DNA from: Oscillospiraceae bacterium
GTDB taxonomy: Bacteria > Bacillota > Clostridia > Oscillospirales > Oscillospiraceae
Direction: 5' to 3'
Length of the DNA: 47,923 nucleotides
Assembly: GCA_015068365.1 (NCBI GenBank)
Contig: SVKR01000153.1
Span: forward strand, 1 to 47,923
Part shown: positions 24,380 through 33,308 of the stretch, piece after piece
Layout: every line of letters starts with the position of its first letter
Position numbering within the stretch: position 1 is the first letter of the stretch
Position numbers and translations under genes: made by a program
Notes under the pieces: generated by a model
Told to the model about the DNA's origin: nothing
Seen by the model: the letters and a program-made list of their open reading frames with translations, nothing else
Databases searched by the model: none

Positions 24380-25465
24380 TCATTTGTGGTCGATGTAGCC
24401 CTTGGCGCACAGCAGCTCGGCCAGCTCAACGCCGCCGCCGGCCGCGCCGAGCAGGGTGTTGTGGCTCAGTCCGACAAACTTCCAGTCGTACTGGCTGTCC
24501 TCGCGCAGACGGCCGGTAGAGACCGCCATGCCGCCCTCCAGACCGCGGTCCAGCTTGGTCTGGGGCCGGTTGTCCTCCGTGAAGTAATGGAGGAACTGCT
24601 TGGGCGCAGAGGGAAGGTCGAGGCCCTTTGTGCCGCCGGAATAGTTCTGCCAGCGCTCCAGGATCTGCTCCTTCGTCGGCTTGTTCGCAAAGCGGACAAA
24701 GACGCAGGCCAGGTGGCCGTTGCTGACGGGAACGCGGATGCACTGCGCGGTGAAGTGCGGGCCGGGCGCCGTCTTGATGACGCCGTCGGCGACGGTGCCC
24801 CAGACCTTCAGCGGCTCACGCTCGCTCTTTTCTTCCTCGCCGCCAATGTAGGGGATCACGTTGTCCACCATCTCCGGCCAGGTCTCAAAGGTCTTGCCGG
24901 CGCCGGAGATTGCCTGATAGGTGCAGACGAGGACATCCTGGATGCCGAACTCGCGCAGCGGGGTCAGGGCGGGGACATAGCTCATGATGGAGCAGTTGGA
25001 CTTGACGGCGATGAAGCCGCGCTTGGTGCCGAGGCGCTTTCTCTGCGCGTCAATGACGGCGATGTGCTCCGGGTTGACCTCGGGGATCACCATGGGCACG
25101 TCCGGCGTCCAGCGGTTGGCGCTGTTGTTGGAAATGACAGGGCACTCCAGCTTGGCATAGCGCTCTTCCAGGGCCAGGATCTCTTCCTTCTTCATATCCA
25201 CGGCGCAGAAGACAAAATCCACGCTGGCGGCGATCTCCTCGCAGTCTGCCGTCGCGTCTTTCACAACGATGTCCTTATACTTCTCGGGGAAGGGGGTCTC
25301 AATGGCCCATCTGGCCCGGGCGGCCTGCTCATAGGTCTTGCCCGCGCTGTTCGCGCTGGCAGCGATGACCTTCAATTCAAACCAGGGGTGATGCTCGATG
25401 AGGGAGATGAACCGCTGTCCGACCATCCCGGTTCCGCCGATGACACCTACGTTGTACTTTTCCAT
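24380..25465 (-). CDS. asd: Aspartate-semialdehyde dehydrogenase, long (archaeal/fungal-like) type
   Basis: 361 residues. Reduces aspartyl phosphate to aspartate semialdehyde with NADPH. Nucleotide motif GGTGMVGQRF at 10-19, active-site Cys158 in SNCSIMSY, and the segment GAGKTFETWPEMVDNVIPYIGGEEEKSE typical of the longer subtype. It supplies both the threonine/methionine and the lysine branch; dapA follows directly. The ATG at 25465 has AAAGGAAG upstream. A consensus promoter lies about 160 bases upstream. Confidence 0.95.
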   Translation of the reverse strand: MEKYNVGVIGGTGMVGQRFISLIEHHPWFELKVIAASANSAGKTYEQAARARWAIETPFPEKYKDIVVKDATADCEEIAASVDFVFCAVDMKKEEILALEERYAKLECPVISNNSANRWTPDVPMVIPEVNPEHIAVIDAQRKRLGTKRGFIAVKSNCSIMSYVPALTPLREFGIQDVLVCTYQAISGAGKTFETWPEMVDNVIPYIGGEEEKSEREPLKVWGTVADGVIKTAPGPHFTAQCIRVPVSNGHLACVFVRFANKPTKEQILERWQNYSGGTKGLDLPSAPKQFLHYFTEDNRPQTKLDRGLEGGMAVSTGRLREDSQYDWKFVGLSHNTLLGAAGGGVELAELLCAKGYIDHK

Positions 25466-25626
25466 AGCGCTTCCTTTCCGACAAACGTCCTGTATATCTT
25501 ATGAATTTTGATTCCAAATCGTTCCTGCGACAAATTTCTTGCTTCTGGAATTGAACTGGGATATACTTGAGAAAAAGTGTGCCCATGTGGGGATTGCTTA
25601 CAGGTTCGATACATTATTAGTTTACC

Positions 25627-25654
25627 ATTATAGCATGCGAAAGTTGATTGTCAA
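25627..25654 (-). promoter_or_regulatory. Near-consensus promoter for asd-dapA with a long leader
   Basis: On the minus strand TTGACA (25654-25649) and TATAAT (25632-25627) are separated by 16 bases, with TGC before the -10. The transcript would carry about 155 untranslated bases before asd. I looked for a lysine riboswitch or T-box in this leader and recognised neither. Confidence 0.8.
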
Positions 25655-25666
25655 TTGGTTGGTTTT

Positions 25667-27100
25667 ATGAAAAGCAGGACAAAGTACTTCATTTTTATAG
25701 CCGTCTTTGCCGTGGCGCTGTTCTCACTGTCTGCCGCCGCCTTCGCTGACAGCGATTACTATGTCAATGCCGACGGCAGCGTTCTCCCGCGCTTTTTTGA
25801 GGGGGTCTACGCCATCGGCGGCGGGGAAGCGGCCCCGCTCATGTCCGACCAGGTTTACGCGCTCAGCGCCGGCGGGCTGCAACTTCTCGGCAGCGCCACA
25901 TCCGGCGGCGGCGGGGGACTGCGGTACGACGACGGCACGATTTCCATCGCGGACAACGTCATCCGCGTCGGGCTATTCTACAGCTATTCCGAGGCCAGGG
26001 ACAGCGGCGTGGAATCCTCCGTGCTGGAAAACACGGACGGAGCCGGCTTCAGCATCGGATACTATGATGGGGATGCGTTCGTTTACCTTGCGCAGACGGA
26101 TGAAAACCGCATCGTGGTCCGTCCAGGGGCGGATCGCGGCGTTTATGTGACGGGCGCTGCCGGGGAAGAACTGATCGGCGGAATGGACAGCACGGACAAG
26201 TCCCGGTATTTGATCGTCCGGCCGGAGCCCTTTGCATCGCTGCCGCTGACAAGCTGCGCCGGGAACCGTTATTACGGTGAGTTCGGCTTCGCCGCGCTGG
26301 CCGATCTGCGTCTGACGGTGGTGAACCGGGTCGACATGGAGCACTACGTCATGGGCGTATGTGCCTCCGAGATGACGGAGAGCTGGCCGGTGGAGGCGCT
26401 GAAGGCGCAGGCCGTCTGCGCACGGACCTATGCGCAGCGGATGGTGCGCAGCAGCGTCTATCACTACGCCTGCGGCTTTGACTTGACGGCGGATACATAC
26501 TGCCAGGTCTACCGCGGCATACGCGGCGTGGGCGAGAACATCACCCGCGCTGTGCTGGAGACGGAGAACCAGTATCTGACGAACGACAACGCACTGATCG
26601 ACGCAGTTTATTCCGCTTCTGACGGCGGCGCCACAGAGGACGGGGAGAATGTATACGGCAACGCCCTCAGCTATCTGATCGGCGTCATCGATCCCTATGA
26701 AGCCGCGGCGGCGCAGGAAAACCCCTATTCCGAGTGGAAGGTCACCATGACGCCGGCCCAGCTGGGAAGCAAAGTCGGGCTTGGACCCATCCAGCGCGTG
26801 ACGCCAACCTATTCCCACGTCGGCAACGTCATCAAGCTGGAGTTTGTCAGCACCGGCGGCGAGACGGCGACCTTGCTGCGTGACCGCTGCCGCACGACGA
26901 TGGGGCTGAAAAGCATTCACTATGAGATCACGCAGGATTCCGCCGGGAATTTTGTTTTCACCGGCGGCGGCTTCGGGCACAATATGGGCCTGAGCCAGTG
27001 GGGCGCCTACGCCATGGCAAAATACTACGAAAAGGATTACCGTTTCATCCTCGGCTTTTATTATACGGGAGTCGGGCTCAGTTACGGCGTGACGGAATGA
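25667..27100 (+). CDS. SpoIID/LytB-domain protein, secreted
   Basis: 477 residues. A signal peptide ends around AAAFAD (residue 28). The SpoIID/LytB domain occupies the second half, with [31 protein letters not shown] and the C-terminal [19 protein letters not shown]. SpoIID proteins cut denuded peptidoglycan strands during engulfment; LytB modifies amidase activity. The N-terminal 200 residues look like an extra extracytoplasmic domain. The ATG at 25667 has only a weak SD. queA overlaps its stop as ATGA. Confidence 0.88.
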   Translation: MKSRTKYFIFIAVFAVALFSLSAAAFADSDYYVNADGSVLPRFFEGVYAIGGGEAAPLMSDQVYALSAGGLQLLGSATSGGGGGLRYDDGTISIADNVIRVGLFYSYSEARDSGVESSVLENTDGAGFSIGYYDGDAFVYLAQTDENRIVVRPGADRGVYVTGAAGEELIGGMDSTDKSRYLIVRPEPFASLPLTSCAGNRYYGEFGFAALADLRLTVVNRVDMEHYVMGVCASEMTESWPVEALKAQAVCARTYAQRMVRSSVYHYACGFDLTADTYCQVYRGIRGVGENITRAVLETENQYLTNDNALIDAVYSASDGGATEDGENVYGNALSYLIGVIDPYEAAAAQENPYSEWKVTMTPAQLGSKVGLGPIQRVTPTYSHVGNVIKLEFVSTGGETATLLRDRCRTTMGLKSIHYEITQDSAGNFVFTGGGFGHNMGLSQWGAYAMAKYYEKDYRFILGFYYTGVGLSYGVTE

Positions 27101-28122
27101 AAACTTCGGATTTTTGGTTTGATCTTCCCCAGGAACTGATCGCGCAGACGCCTTTGCAGCAGCGGGACGCGTCGCGGCTGCTCTGCCTGGACAGGCGGAC
27201 GGGGCAGACGCAGCACCGCCATTTCTATCAGCTGCCGGAATTGCTGCGCCCGGGCGACTGCCTGGTGCTGAATGATTCCCGTGTTTTGCCCGCGCGGCTG
27301 ATCGGCCACCGTGTGCCCGGCGGCGGGGTGAGCGAGGTGCTGCTGCTGACCGACCGGGGTGAAAATCGCTGGGAATGCCTGGTGCGGCCCGGAAAAAAGC
27401 TGCGCCCGGGCGCGCAGGTGGTGTTCGGCGACGGCGACATGACCGCAACTGTGCTCGAGGAGCTGTCCGACGGGAAGCGTCTGGTCCGGTTTGCATACGA
27501 TGGCATTTTCCTTGAGGTGCTGGAGCGCCTGGGCGAGATGCCCCTGCCGCCGTATATCAAGGAAAAGCTCGCGGATTCCGAGCGCTATCAGACGGTTTAT
27601 TCCCGCGCACCCGGCTCCGCCGCCGCCCCCACGGCCGGACTGCACTTTACCAGGGAGCTTCTGACGCGGATCGAAGCGATGGGGGTCAGGATCTGCTATG
27701 TGACGCTGCACGTCGGTCTCGGCACGTTCCGCCCGGTCAAGGAAGAGGACATCCTTGACCATGAAATGCACTCTGAATTCTGCATCGTGCCGGAGGAGAC
27801 CGCCCGCATCGTCACCGAGACAAAACGCGCCGGCGGCCGCGTCGTCTCTGTGGGCACAACGTCCTGCCGCACGCTGGAGAGCTTTGCCAACGCCGACGGC
27901 ACGCTGGATGCCCACAGCGGCTGGACCAATATTTTCATTTACCCCGGCTACACGTTCCGCTGCGTGGACGCGCTGGTGACCAACTTCCATCTGCCGGAGA
28001 GCACGCTGATCATGCTGGTTTCGGCGCTTGCCGGAAGAGAACACATTTTGAACGCCTATGCCCTCGCCGTGAAGGAGCGCTATCGCTTCTTCAGCTTCGG
28101 CGATGCCATGTTTATTTATTGA
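27097..28122 (+). CDS. queA: S-adenosylmethionine:tRNA ribosyltransferase-isomerase
   Basis: 341 residues, usual length. Transfers and rearranges the ribose of SAM onto preQ1 in tRNA, making epoxyqueuosine. Conserved pieces are [57 protein letters not shown] and [15 protein letters not shown]. The ATG overlaps the SpoIID-type gene by 4 bases. tgt follows after 8 bases, the classic queA-tgt-yajC order. Confidence 0.97.
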   Translation: MKTSDFWFDLPQELIAQTPLQQRDASRLLCLDRRTGQTQHRHFYQLPELLRPGDCLVLNDSRVLPARLIGHRVPGGGVSEVLLLTDRGENRWECLVRPGKKLRPGAQVVFGDGDMTATVLEELSDGKRLVRFAYDGIFLEVLERLGEMPLPPYIKEKLADSERYQTVYSRAPGSAAAPTAGLHFTRELLTRIEAMGVRICYVTLHVGLGTFRPVKEEDILDHEMHSEFCIVPEETARIVTETKRAGGRVVSVGTTSCRTLESFANADGTLDAHSGWTNIFIYPGYTFRCVDALVTNFHLPESTLIMLVSALAGREHILNAYALAVKERYRFFSFGDAMFIY

Positions 28123-28130
28123 GGTAACCC

Positions 28131-29261
28131 ATGTTTCAATTGATTCAACAGGAGGGCCGTGCGCGCCGCGGCGTCTATGAAACGCCCCACGGACTGATCC
28201 AGACCCCGGTGTTTATGAATGTCGGCACCCAGGCCGCCATCAAGGGCGCGCTGGGCGCAGAGGATCTGGAGCAGATCGGTACGCAGGTGGAGCTTTGCAA
28301 TACCTATCATCTCCACGTCCGGCCCGGCGACCGTCTGATCCGGCAGATGGGCGGGCTGCACAAGTTCATGACCTGGTCCGGGCCCGTTCTGACCGACAGC
28401 GGCGGATTCCAGGTTTTTTCCCTGGCGGAGTTGCGCAAAATCAAGGAGGAGGGCGTGTCCTTCCATTCCCACGTGGACGGCGCAAACATTTTCATGGGAC
28501 CGGAGGAGAGCATGCGCATCCAGTCCAATCTGGGTTCGGACATCGCGATGGCCTTTGACGAGTGCGTGAAGATCCCGTCGCCCTATGACTATGTCAAGCG
28601 CTCCTGCGAGCGCACGACCCGCTGGCTGGTGCGATGCAAGACGGCGCTGGCGGAATACAATTCCGAACCCGACGCCGTGAACCCCGGCCAGGTGCTCTGG
28701 GGCATCAACCAGGGCGCGGTGTTCCACGACCTGCGGATCGCGCACATGCAGGAGATCGCCGCGCTGGATCTGCCCGGCTATGCCATCGGCGGGCTGGCGG
28801 TGGGGGAGACACACCAGGAGATGTATGACACCATCGAGGCGGTGGAGGAGCACATGCCGAAGGACAAGCCCCGCTACCTCATGGGCGTCGGCACGCCGAG
28901 CAACATCATCGAAAGCGTCGCCCGGGGCGTGGACTTCTTTGACTGCGTGATGCCTTCCCGCAACGGACGGCATGGACATCTCTTTACCTGGGACGGTGTC
29001 ATCAACCTCAACAACCGGAAATACGAAGCGGACGAAAGCCCCATCGACCCGTCCTGCGACTGTCCGGTATGCCGCCGCTACTCCAAGGGATATCTCCGCC
29101 ATCTGCTCAAGGCCCAGGAACCTCTGGCGCTGCGGCTGATGGTGATGCACAATCTGTATTTCTATAATGAGCTGATGCGCCGCATCCGCGAGGCGCTGGA
29201 TCACGGGTGCTTCGCTGCGTTCCGCAGCGCATACAGCGAGACGCTGTCCCGCCGCATCTGA
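28131..29261 (+). CDS. tgt: tRNA-guanine(34) transglycosylase
   Basis: 376 residues. Swaps guanine 34 for preQ1 in GUN-anticodon tRNAs. The catalytic Asp lies in LTDSGGFQVFSL (D89), the second active-site Asp in GVDFFDCVMPSRNGRHG, and the zinc site in CDCPVCRRYS with a later His (VMHNLYFYN). GAGGTAA provides the SD. It works directly before QueA in queuosine synthesis. Confidence 0.97.
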   Translation: MFQLIQQEGRARRGVYETPHGLIQTPVFMNVGTQAAIKGALGAEDLEQIGTQVELCNTYHLHVRPGDRLIRQMGGLHKFMTWSGPVLTDSGGFQVFSLAELRKIKEEGVSFHSHVDGANIFMGPEESMRIQSNLGSDIAMAFDECVKIPSPYDYVKRSCERTTRWLVRCKTALAEYNSEPDAVNPGQVLWGINQGAVFHDLRIAHMQEIAALDLPGYAIGGLAVGETHQEMYDTIEAVEEHMPKDKPRYLMGVGTPSNIIESVARGVDFFDCVMPSRNGRHGHLFTWDGVINLNNRKYEADESPIDPSCDCPVCRRYSKGYLRHLLKAQEPLALRLMVMHNLYFYNELMRRIREALDHGCFAAFRSAYSETLSRRI

Positions 29262-29276
29262 AGCCCAAGAAAATGC

Positions 29277-29305
29277 TTGCAATTCCCGGAATCAAAGGCT
29301 ATACT
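29277..29305 (+). promoter_or_regulatory. SigA-type promoter for yajC
   Basis: TTGCAA at 29277-29282 and TATACT at 29300-29305 with a 17-base spacer, 34 bases before the yajC start. It would let yajC be made independently of queA-tgt. Confidence 0.6.
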
Positions 29306-29338
29306 GTCAATGTTACTGATTTAGGAGGGTACTACTTC

Positions 29339-29734
29339 ATGAAAAAGACTTTGCATAAGCTGTCTCTGATCCTCACCCTGGCACTGGGCGCATGCCTGCT
29401 GCTGTCCGGCTGCGCCGCTACGGGCGACGCTTCTGCGGCCGGCGGCGCCAGCAGCTACAGCGGCATCATCATTCTGGTCGTTATGATCGCTGTGTTCTAC
29501 TTCATGCTCATCCGTCCGGAGAACAAGAAGAAGAAAGCGGCCGAGGAAATGCGCAAGAATCTTTCCGTCGGCGACAAGATCACCACCATCGGCGGCATGG
29601 TCGGCAAGATCGTGGACGTCAGCGGCGATCTCATCACCTTTGAGACCGGCGAGGACCGCGTCCGCATCCAGGTCACAAAATGGGCCATTTCCACCAACTC
29701 CATCGATAAGGGCGGCGACCAGCAGAGCAAATAA
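29339..29734 (+). CDS. yajC: Preprotein translocase subunit YajC with a lipoprotein-like N-terminal extension
   Basis: 131 residues. The YajC core is clear: a helix at about 41-57 followed by FYFMLIRPENKKKKAAEEMRKNLSVGDKITTIGGMVGKIV. Ahead of it is an extension of about 38 residues with a hydrophobic stretch ending in LSGC (C25), which looks like a lipoprotein signal peptide. Usual YajC begins just before its single helix. If processed, the protein would carry an N-terminal lipid outside plus a membrane helix. The ATG at 29339 has AGGAGGG. secD/secF, often next, are absent here. Confidence 0.92.
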   Translation: MKKTLHKLSLILTLALGACLLLSGCAATGDASAAGGASSYSGIIILVVMIAVFYFMLIRPENKKKKAAEEMRKNLSVGDKITTIGGMVGKIVDVSGDLITFETGEDRVRIQVTKWAISTNSIDKGGDQQSK

Positions 29735-29759
29735 CGCGAAGCTGTGATAAAGGAAGCAT

Positions 29760-29802
29760 CTCCCCGAATAAGCTGTTAACGGCTTATCCGGGGAGTTTTT
29801 TT
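29760..29802 (+). terminator. Rho-independent terminator after yajC
   Basis: Stem CTCCCCGaATAAGC with its near-perfect complement, 7-base loop, then seven T residues. Confidence 0.9.
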
Positions 29803-29834
29803 CATCCCCGCAAACGGAAAGGAGTGTGGAGCCA

Positions 29835-30242
29835 TTGGGAAACAGGGAAGGCGCTATCACGGGAAAGACCTGCGTACGCGATCTTCTGTGCGGACTGGGC
29901 GGCGGCGCGCTGTATCTGCTGCTGCTGTTTGCAGCGGCCATTTTCAGCGATCGCCATACCGCGATCATGGATGCGCGGATGATCACAGTAAAGGTGTGCC
30001 TGCTGCTCAGCGCAATCGTATGCGGAGTCCTGGCAGGAAAGGGAGCCGAAAAGGGGAGAGCGCTGCATGGGCTTCTGGCGCAAAGCGTCTTGCTGCTGAT
30101 TCTGGGGGCAAGCTTGATCCTGTCGGATGGGGCAGCCGGATTTTTGTCTTTGGTGATCGACCTGGTGATTTTGCTTTTTGGTGCTTTTGCCGGAACGATC
30201 GGTCAAAGGAATCGCCGAAGAAAACGGAGAGGAATCCGATAA
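29835..30242 (+). CDS. Small membrane protein, TIGR04086-like
   Basis: 135 residues with four helices (about residues 14-36, 50-66, 76-96, 100-122) and a strongly basic C-terminal tail (QRNRRRKRRG). Size and layout resemble TIGR04086 family membrane proteins of Clostridia, function unknown. The start is uncertain: TTG at 29835 with AAAGGAG 10 bases upstream is preferred; GTG at 29826 is only one base after that SD. Confidence 0.7.
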   Translation: MGNREGAITGKTCVRDLLCGLGGGALYLLLLFAAAIFSDRHTAIMDARMITVKVCLLLSAIVCGVLAGKGAEKGRALHGLLAQSVLLLILGASLILSDGAAGFLSLVIDLVILLFGAFAGTIGQRNRRRKRRGIR

Positions 30243-30548
30243 TACAAAGCGTAATCAAATACGATAGTTGACATAATATTGATTCTAATCTCAACATATA
30301 GTTGCGCGCTTCGAAAAGCAAAACTATATGTCGGGAATGACGCTTGAAATACGGGCATATTCCGGCGCCACGATGCAGGCGTTTGTTGCGCGGTTTACAT
30401 AATGCAATTTACATAATATTTTGGCATAATTACCAAAAATCAAAGACTTTTGTCAAATCACTTGATTCGCAAATTGATTTGAGTTATAGTTGCATTACTG
30501 AAATTATGTAAATTGTGCTATTATTTTCTGACAAGAGGGCACATTTAT
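30243..30548. other. AT-rich intergenic region of 306 bases with repeated motifs
   Basis: No gene seen. It is much richer in AT than its surroundings. It holds (1) inverted repeat ACATATAGTT at 30294-30303 with its complement at 30322-30331, enclosing a smaller GCTT/AAGC stem; (2) several copies of ACATAAT, described separately; (3) a likely promoter TTACTG (30495-30500) N18 TATTAT (30519-30524) for the SpoIIM-like gene. It may be a regulatory region for the developmental gene that follows. Confidence 0.6.
30394..30512. repeat. Three copies of TTTACATAAT upstream of the SpoIIM-like gene
   Basis: Direct copies at 30394-30403 and 30408-30417 (14 bases apart) and an inverted copy at 30503-30512 inside the promoter spacer. 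A partial match (ACATAAT) also lies at 30271-30277. The arrangement fits binding sites for a dimeric regulator. No known consensus matches in my reading. Confidence 0.6.
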
Positions 30549-31154
30549 ATGGTTCGTTTTTTCCCTTCTGCGGGAGATTCTTCCGCGCGCTTGATGCATC
30601 TTGGTTTGCGCTCAAGCGCGTCCCCGTTTCCTTTGCTTGCCCTGCCGCTGCTGCTCTGTCTGGTTTCCGGCAGCTTTATCGGGCTGTTTTCTTCGGAAAC
30701 GGCTCCGTTTCTGGATTCCTTCAACAGCGGCGCGCTGTCCGGTGATTTCTTCGCCGCGCTGCTGCACGCGCTTCGATTTGTTCTGCTGGCGCTTTTGTTT
30801 TCCACATCCTTTGCCGGCGTATTTGTTCTGCCCGTCTTATCCGCGCTTCGCGGGTTTCTACTCGGCTGCAGTGTGGCGGCCGCTTTTCACGCGGAGGCTT
30901 TTCGCGGCCTGCTGCTGGCTTTTTTCTCGTTTGGCATTCCCGCTCTGCTCGGTCTGCCTGCATTTCTTGTCGCATCGGAAGACGGCGCTGCGCTTTCTCT
31001 GCTTTTGCTGCGCTTTCTCACGAGAGGGGAGCGCCGCATTTCCGGGCGCGGCGGCGATGTGCCAAAGCACGTTCTGATCGTGCTGCTGCTCTGCCTGGTC
31101 CAGGCGCTTTATTCCCGCTTTTTACTCCCGCTGCTGGTGACGTCGGTTCTCTGA
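30549..31154 (+). CDS. spoIIM: SpoIIM-like sporulation membrane protein
   Basis: 201 residues with five or so helices (near 24-44, 63-88, 90-112, 114-134, 176-198). The layout of a long first loop and a run of helices resembles SpoIIM, a part of the DMP engulfment complex with SpoIID and SpoIIP. Identification leans on size, topology and being directly upstream of a Xer recombinase, as I recall for other spore-formers. The ATG at 30549 has a weak SD (AGAGGG). A SpoIID-type gene is 5 kb upstream. Confidence 0.65.
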   Translation: MVRFFPSAGDSSARLMHLGLRSSASPFPLLALPLLLCLVSGSFIGLFSSETAPFLDSFNSGALSGDFFAALLHALRFVLLALLFSTSFAGVFVLPVLSALRGFLLGCSVAAAFHAEAFRGLLLAFFSFGIPALLGLPAFLVASEDGAALSLLLLRFLTRGERRISGRGGDVPKHVLIVLLLCLVQALYSRFLLPLLVTSVL

Positions 31155-31200
31155 GACCGCTTTTCCGCAACGCGGTATTCTTTCAGAAAGGAGATATGAG

Positions 31201-32091
31201 ATGAAGGATGCTGCATGCCTTTCCAAGTATGAGGCCTATCTGAAAAATGAAAAGAACGCCTCTGCCAACACCCTGAGTTCATATCTCAGAGACATCCGCC
31301 AGCTTGGCGCTTATCTGTCCGGTCACACCGACCATGGATTTGATGCCGCCACGGAAGCGGATCTCAGCGCCTATGTCGCGTCGCTGAAAGCGGCGGGGAA
31401 GTCCATCGCCACCGTTTCCCGCGCCATTGCTTCCATCAAAAGTTTTTATGCCTTTTTGCAGGAAAACGGCATTGTTTCCGAAAATCCCAGTCTGGTCCTG
31501 GTTCCGGACAAGACCGCCCAGAAGCTGCCCCAGATCCTCACCAGCAAGGAAGTGGAGCTCTTGCTGGAGCAGCCGGAGTGCGTGGATGCCAAGGGCTATC
31601 GTGACCGGGCAATGCTGGAGCTGCTGTATGCCACGGGCATCCGCGTCAGTGAGCTCATCAACCTGGATATCTATGACCTGAACCTCTCTGCCGGCATCAT
31701 CACCTGCCACGGCAGGGACCATGACCGGGCCATACCGCTTTACAACACGGCCATCAAAGCGCTGAGCGAGTATGTGGAGTTCATCCGTCCCCGTATGATC
31801 GCCTCGCCGGAGGAGAAGGCCCTGTTTGTCAACGTCAGCGGCGAGCGCATGTCCCGTCAGGGCTTCTGGAAGCTGATCAAATCCTACCAGGCAAAGGCGG
31901 GGATCGAGAAGGACATCACACCCCACACCCTGCGCCATTCCTTTGCCGCCCATCTGCTGGAAAACGGCGCTGATCTGCGCTCGATCCAGGAGATGCTTGG
32001 CCATGCAGACATCAGCTCCACCCAGATCTATTCCCAGCTCGTGAAAAAGCAGCTGAAGGATGTCTACAACAAAGCCCACCCCAGGGCATAA
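31201..32091 (+). CDS. xerD: Site-specific tyrosine recombinase, XerD-like
   Basis: 296 residues, exactly Xer length. Resolves chromosome dimers at dif together with a partner. Catalytic Arg in GIRVSELINL, Lys region around CHGRDHDRAIPL, HTLRHSFAAHLL, and LGHADISSTQIYSQL with the Tyr nucleophile. Note that the usual GKGxKxR strand reads HGRDHDR, so the catalytic Lys is replaced or shifted. AAAGGAGATATG SD. The partner may be the 340-residue protein at 18800. Confidence 0.9.
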   Translation: MKDAACLSKYEAYLKNEKNASANTLSSYLRDIRQLGAYLSGHTDHGFDAATEADLSAYVASLKAAGKSIATVSRAIASIKSFYAFLQENGIVSENPSLVLVPDKTAQKLPQILTSKEVELLLEQPECVDAKGYRDRAMLELLYATGIRVSELINLDIYDLNLSAGIITCHGRDHDRAIPLYNTAIKALSEYVEFIRPRMIASPEEKALFVNVSGERMSRQGFWKLIKSYQAKAGIEKDITPHTLRHSFAAHLLENGADLRSIQEMLGHADISSTQIYSQLVKKQLKDVYNKAHPRA

Positions 32092-32104
32092 TCCCGCAAT
32101 TTCC

Positions 32105-32139
32105 GCCCCGCCGCCTTTGCGGCGGGGCTTGCGCTTTTT
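32105..32139 (+). terminator. Rho-independent terminator after xerD
   Basis: 10-bp perfect GC stem (GCCCCGCCGC and complement) with a CTTT loop, followed by TTGCGCTTTTTC. Confidence 0.85.
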
Positions 32140-32158
32140 CAGAGGAATGTGCTATGAT
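32129..32158 (+). promoter_or_regulatory. Promoter of ruvCAB
   Basis: TTGCGC at 32129-32134 and TATGAT at 32153-32158 with an 18-base spacer and TGC before the -10. It overlaps the tail of the xerD terminator. Confidence 0.6.
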
Positions 32159-32189
32159 ACGGTAAGACTTAAAAATGGAGGGTCGCATC

Positions 32190-32705
32190 TTGCGGATTCT
32201 CGGAATTGACCCCGGCATCGCCACCGTCGGCTTCGGCGTGATCGACGCTGCGCGCGGCGCACAGAAGTATGTCTCCTGCGGTGTCATCAGCACCCCGGCG
32301 CACACCTCGCTCTCTTCGCGGCTGGACCAGATCTACTCCGATCTGGAGGAGCTTTTTGCGGCTTTCCAGCCGGAAGTAATCAGCATTGAGGAGCTTTTCT
32401 TTAACACGAACATCACCACCGGCATCGCCGTCGCCCATGGCCGCGGCGTCATCCTGCTGGCGGCATATCGGCACCAGATCCCTGTGTATGAGTACACGCC
32501 TTTGCAGGTTAAGCAGTCTGTCGTAGGCTACGGCCGGGCAGAAAAGCGGCAGGTCATCGACATGGTACAGCGCATTTTGCACCTGCCCGCCCCGGCAAAG
32601 CCGGACGACGCGTCAGACGCGCTGGCCATGGCCATCTGTCACGCCCGCAGCGCCACATCTCTACTCTCGAAAACCGGAGGAAACGACGTATGTTCCACTA
32701 TATAA
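32190..32705 (+). CDS. ruvC: Holliday junction resolvase RuvC
   Basis: 171 residues from the TTG at 32190. RNase H-fold endonuclease that cuts Holliday junctions. Catalytic acids: D7 in RILGIDPG, the Glu in SIEELFF, and the Asp pair in KPDDASDALAMAICH. An upstream in-frame ATG at 32175 is rejected because the SD GGAGGG lies between it and the TTG, 7 bases from the latter, and RuvC normally begins just before the ILGIDPG strand. First gene of ruvCAB; overlaps ruvA by 16 bases. Confidence 0.96.
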   Translation: MRILGIDPGIATVGFGVIDAARGAQKYVSCGVISTPAHTSLSSRLDQIYSDLEELFAAFQPEVISIEELFFNTNITTGIAVAHGRGVILLAAYRHQIPVYEYTPLQVKQSVVGYGRAEKRQVIDMVQRILHLPAPAKPDDASDALAMAICHARSATSLLSKTGGNDVCSTI

Positions 32706-33295
32706 GCGGCACCGCCGCGCTTTTGCTGCCGAATCTCGCTGTCATCGACTGCGGCGGCGTGGGCTTTGAGATCAACACGTCTTCCTATACCCTCAGCCAG
32801 CTGAAGCAGGGGGAGAAGGCCAAGCTGTTTACCTACGTCCACATCCGTGAGGATACATTTGAAATCTACGGTTTTTCGGGCGAGAGCGAGAAGCGCTGCT
32901 TTGAGATGCTTCTGGGCGTCTCCGGCGTCGGCCCCAAGGCCGCGCTGAGCATCCTTTCGGTCAACACGCCGGAGAGCCTCATTATGAACATTGTTTCGGG
33001 CAACGAAAAGTCCATCATGGCCGCGCCGGGCATCGGAAAAAAGATCGCCCAGCGCGTGATCCTGGAGCTGAAGGACAAAATGGCGAAGGAGACGCAGTCG
33101 GTCTCCTTCAGCGATCCCGGCGTATTTACCGCGCCGATCGTCAGCGACCGCAGCAAGCTGGGCGACGCCGCTGCTGCGCTTGCCGTGCTGGGTTACAGCA
33201 CGCCGGAGATCAACGCCGCCTTAAAGGGCGTTGACGTGGAATCGCTTACGCTGGAGCAGATCATCAAGGCCGCCTTGAAGCAGATGATGAAGTGA
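32690..33295 (+). CDS. ruvA: Holliday junction DNA helicase subunit RuvA
   Basis: 201 residues. Tetramer that holds the four-way junction and loads RuvB. OB domain at the N-terminus ([12 protein letters not shown]), two helix-hairpin-helix motifs ([13 protein letters not shown] and [19 protein letters not shown]) and the C-terminal RuvB-binding domain ([16 protein letters not shown]). SD CGGAGG lies inside the end of ruvC. Confidence 0.97.
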   Translation: MFHYISGTAALLLPNLAVIDCGGVGFEINTSSYTLSQLKQGEKAKLFTYVHIREDTFEIYGFSGESEKRCFEMLLGVSGVGPKAALSILSVNTPESLIMNIVSGNEKSIMAAPGIGKKIAQRVILELKDKMAKETQSVSFSDPGVFTAPIVSDRSKLGDAAAALAVLGYSTPEINAALKGVDVESLTLEQIIKAALKQMMK

Positions 33296-33308
33296 GAGGG
33301 GACAGGGC

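Noticed and set aside
25466..25626. Lysine riboswitch, T-box or tRNA in the asd leader (a GGTTCGAT T-loop-like string is present near 25602)
   Set aside because: No lysine-riboswitch core, no T-box sequence and no cloverleaf stems could be formed around the T-loop-like string.
18800..32091. Integrated prophage or mobile island bounded by the two tyrosine recombinases
   Set aside because: Both recombinases look like host Xer proteins, the genes between are housekeeping, and no att repeats, phage or transfer genes are visible.
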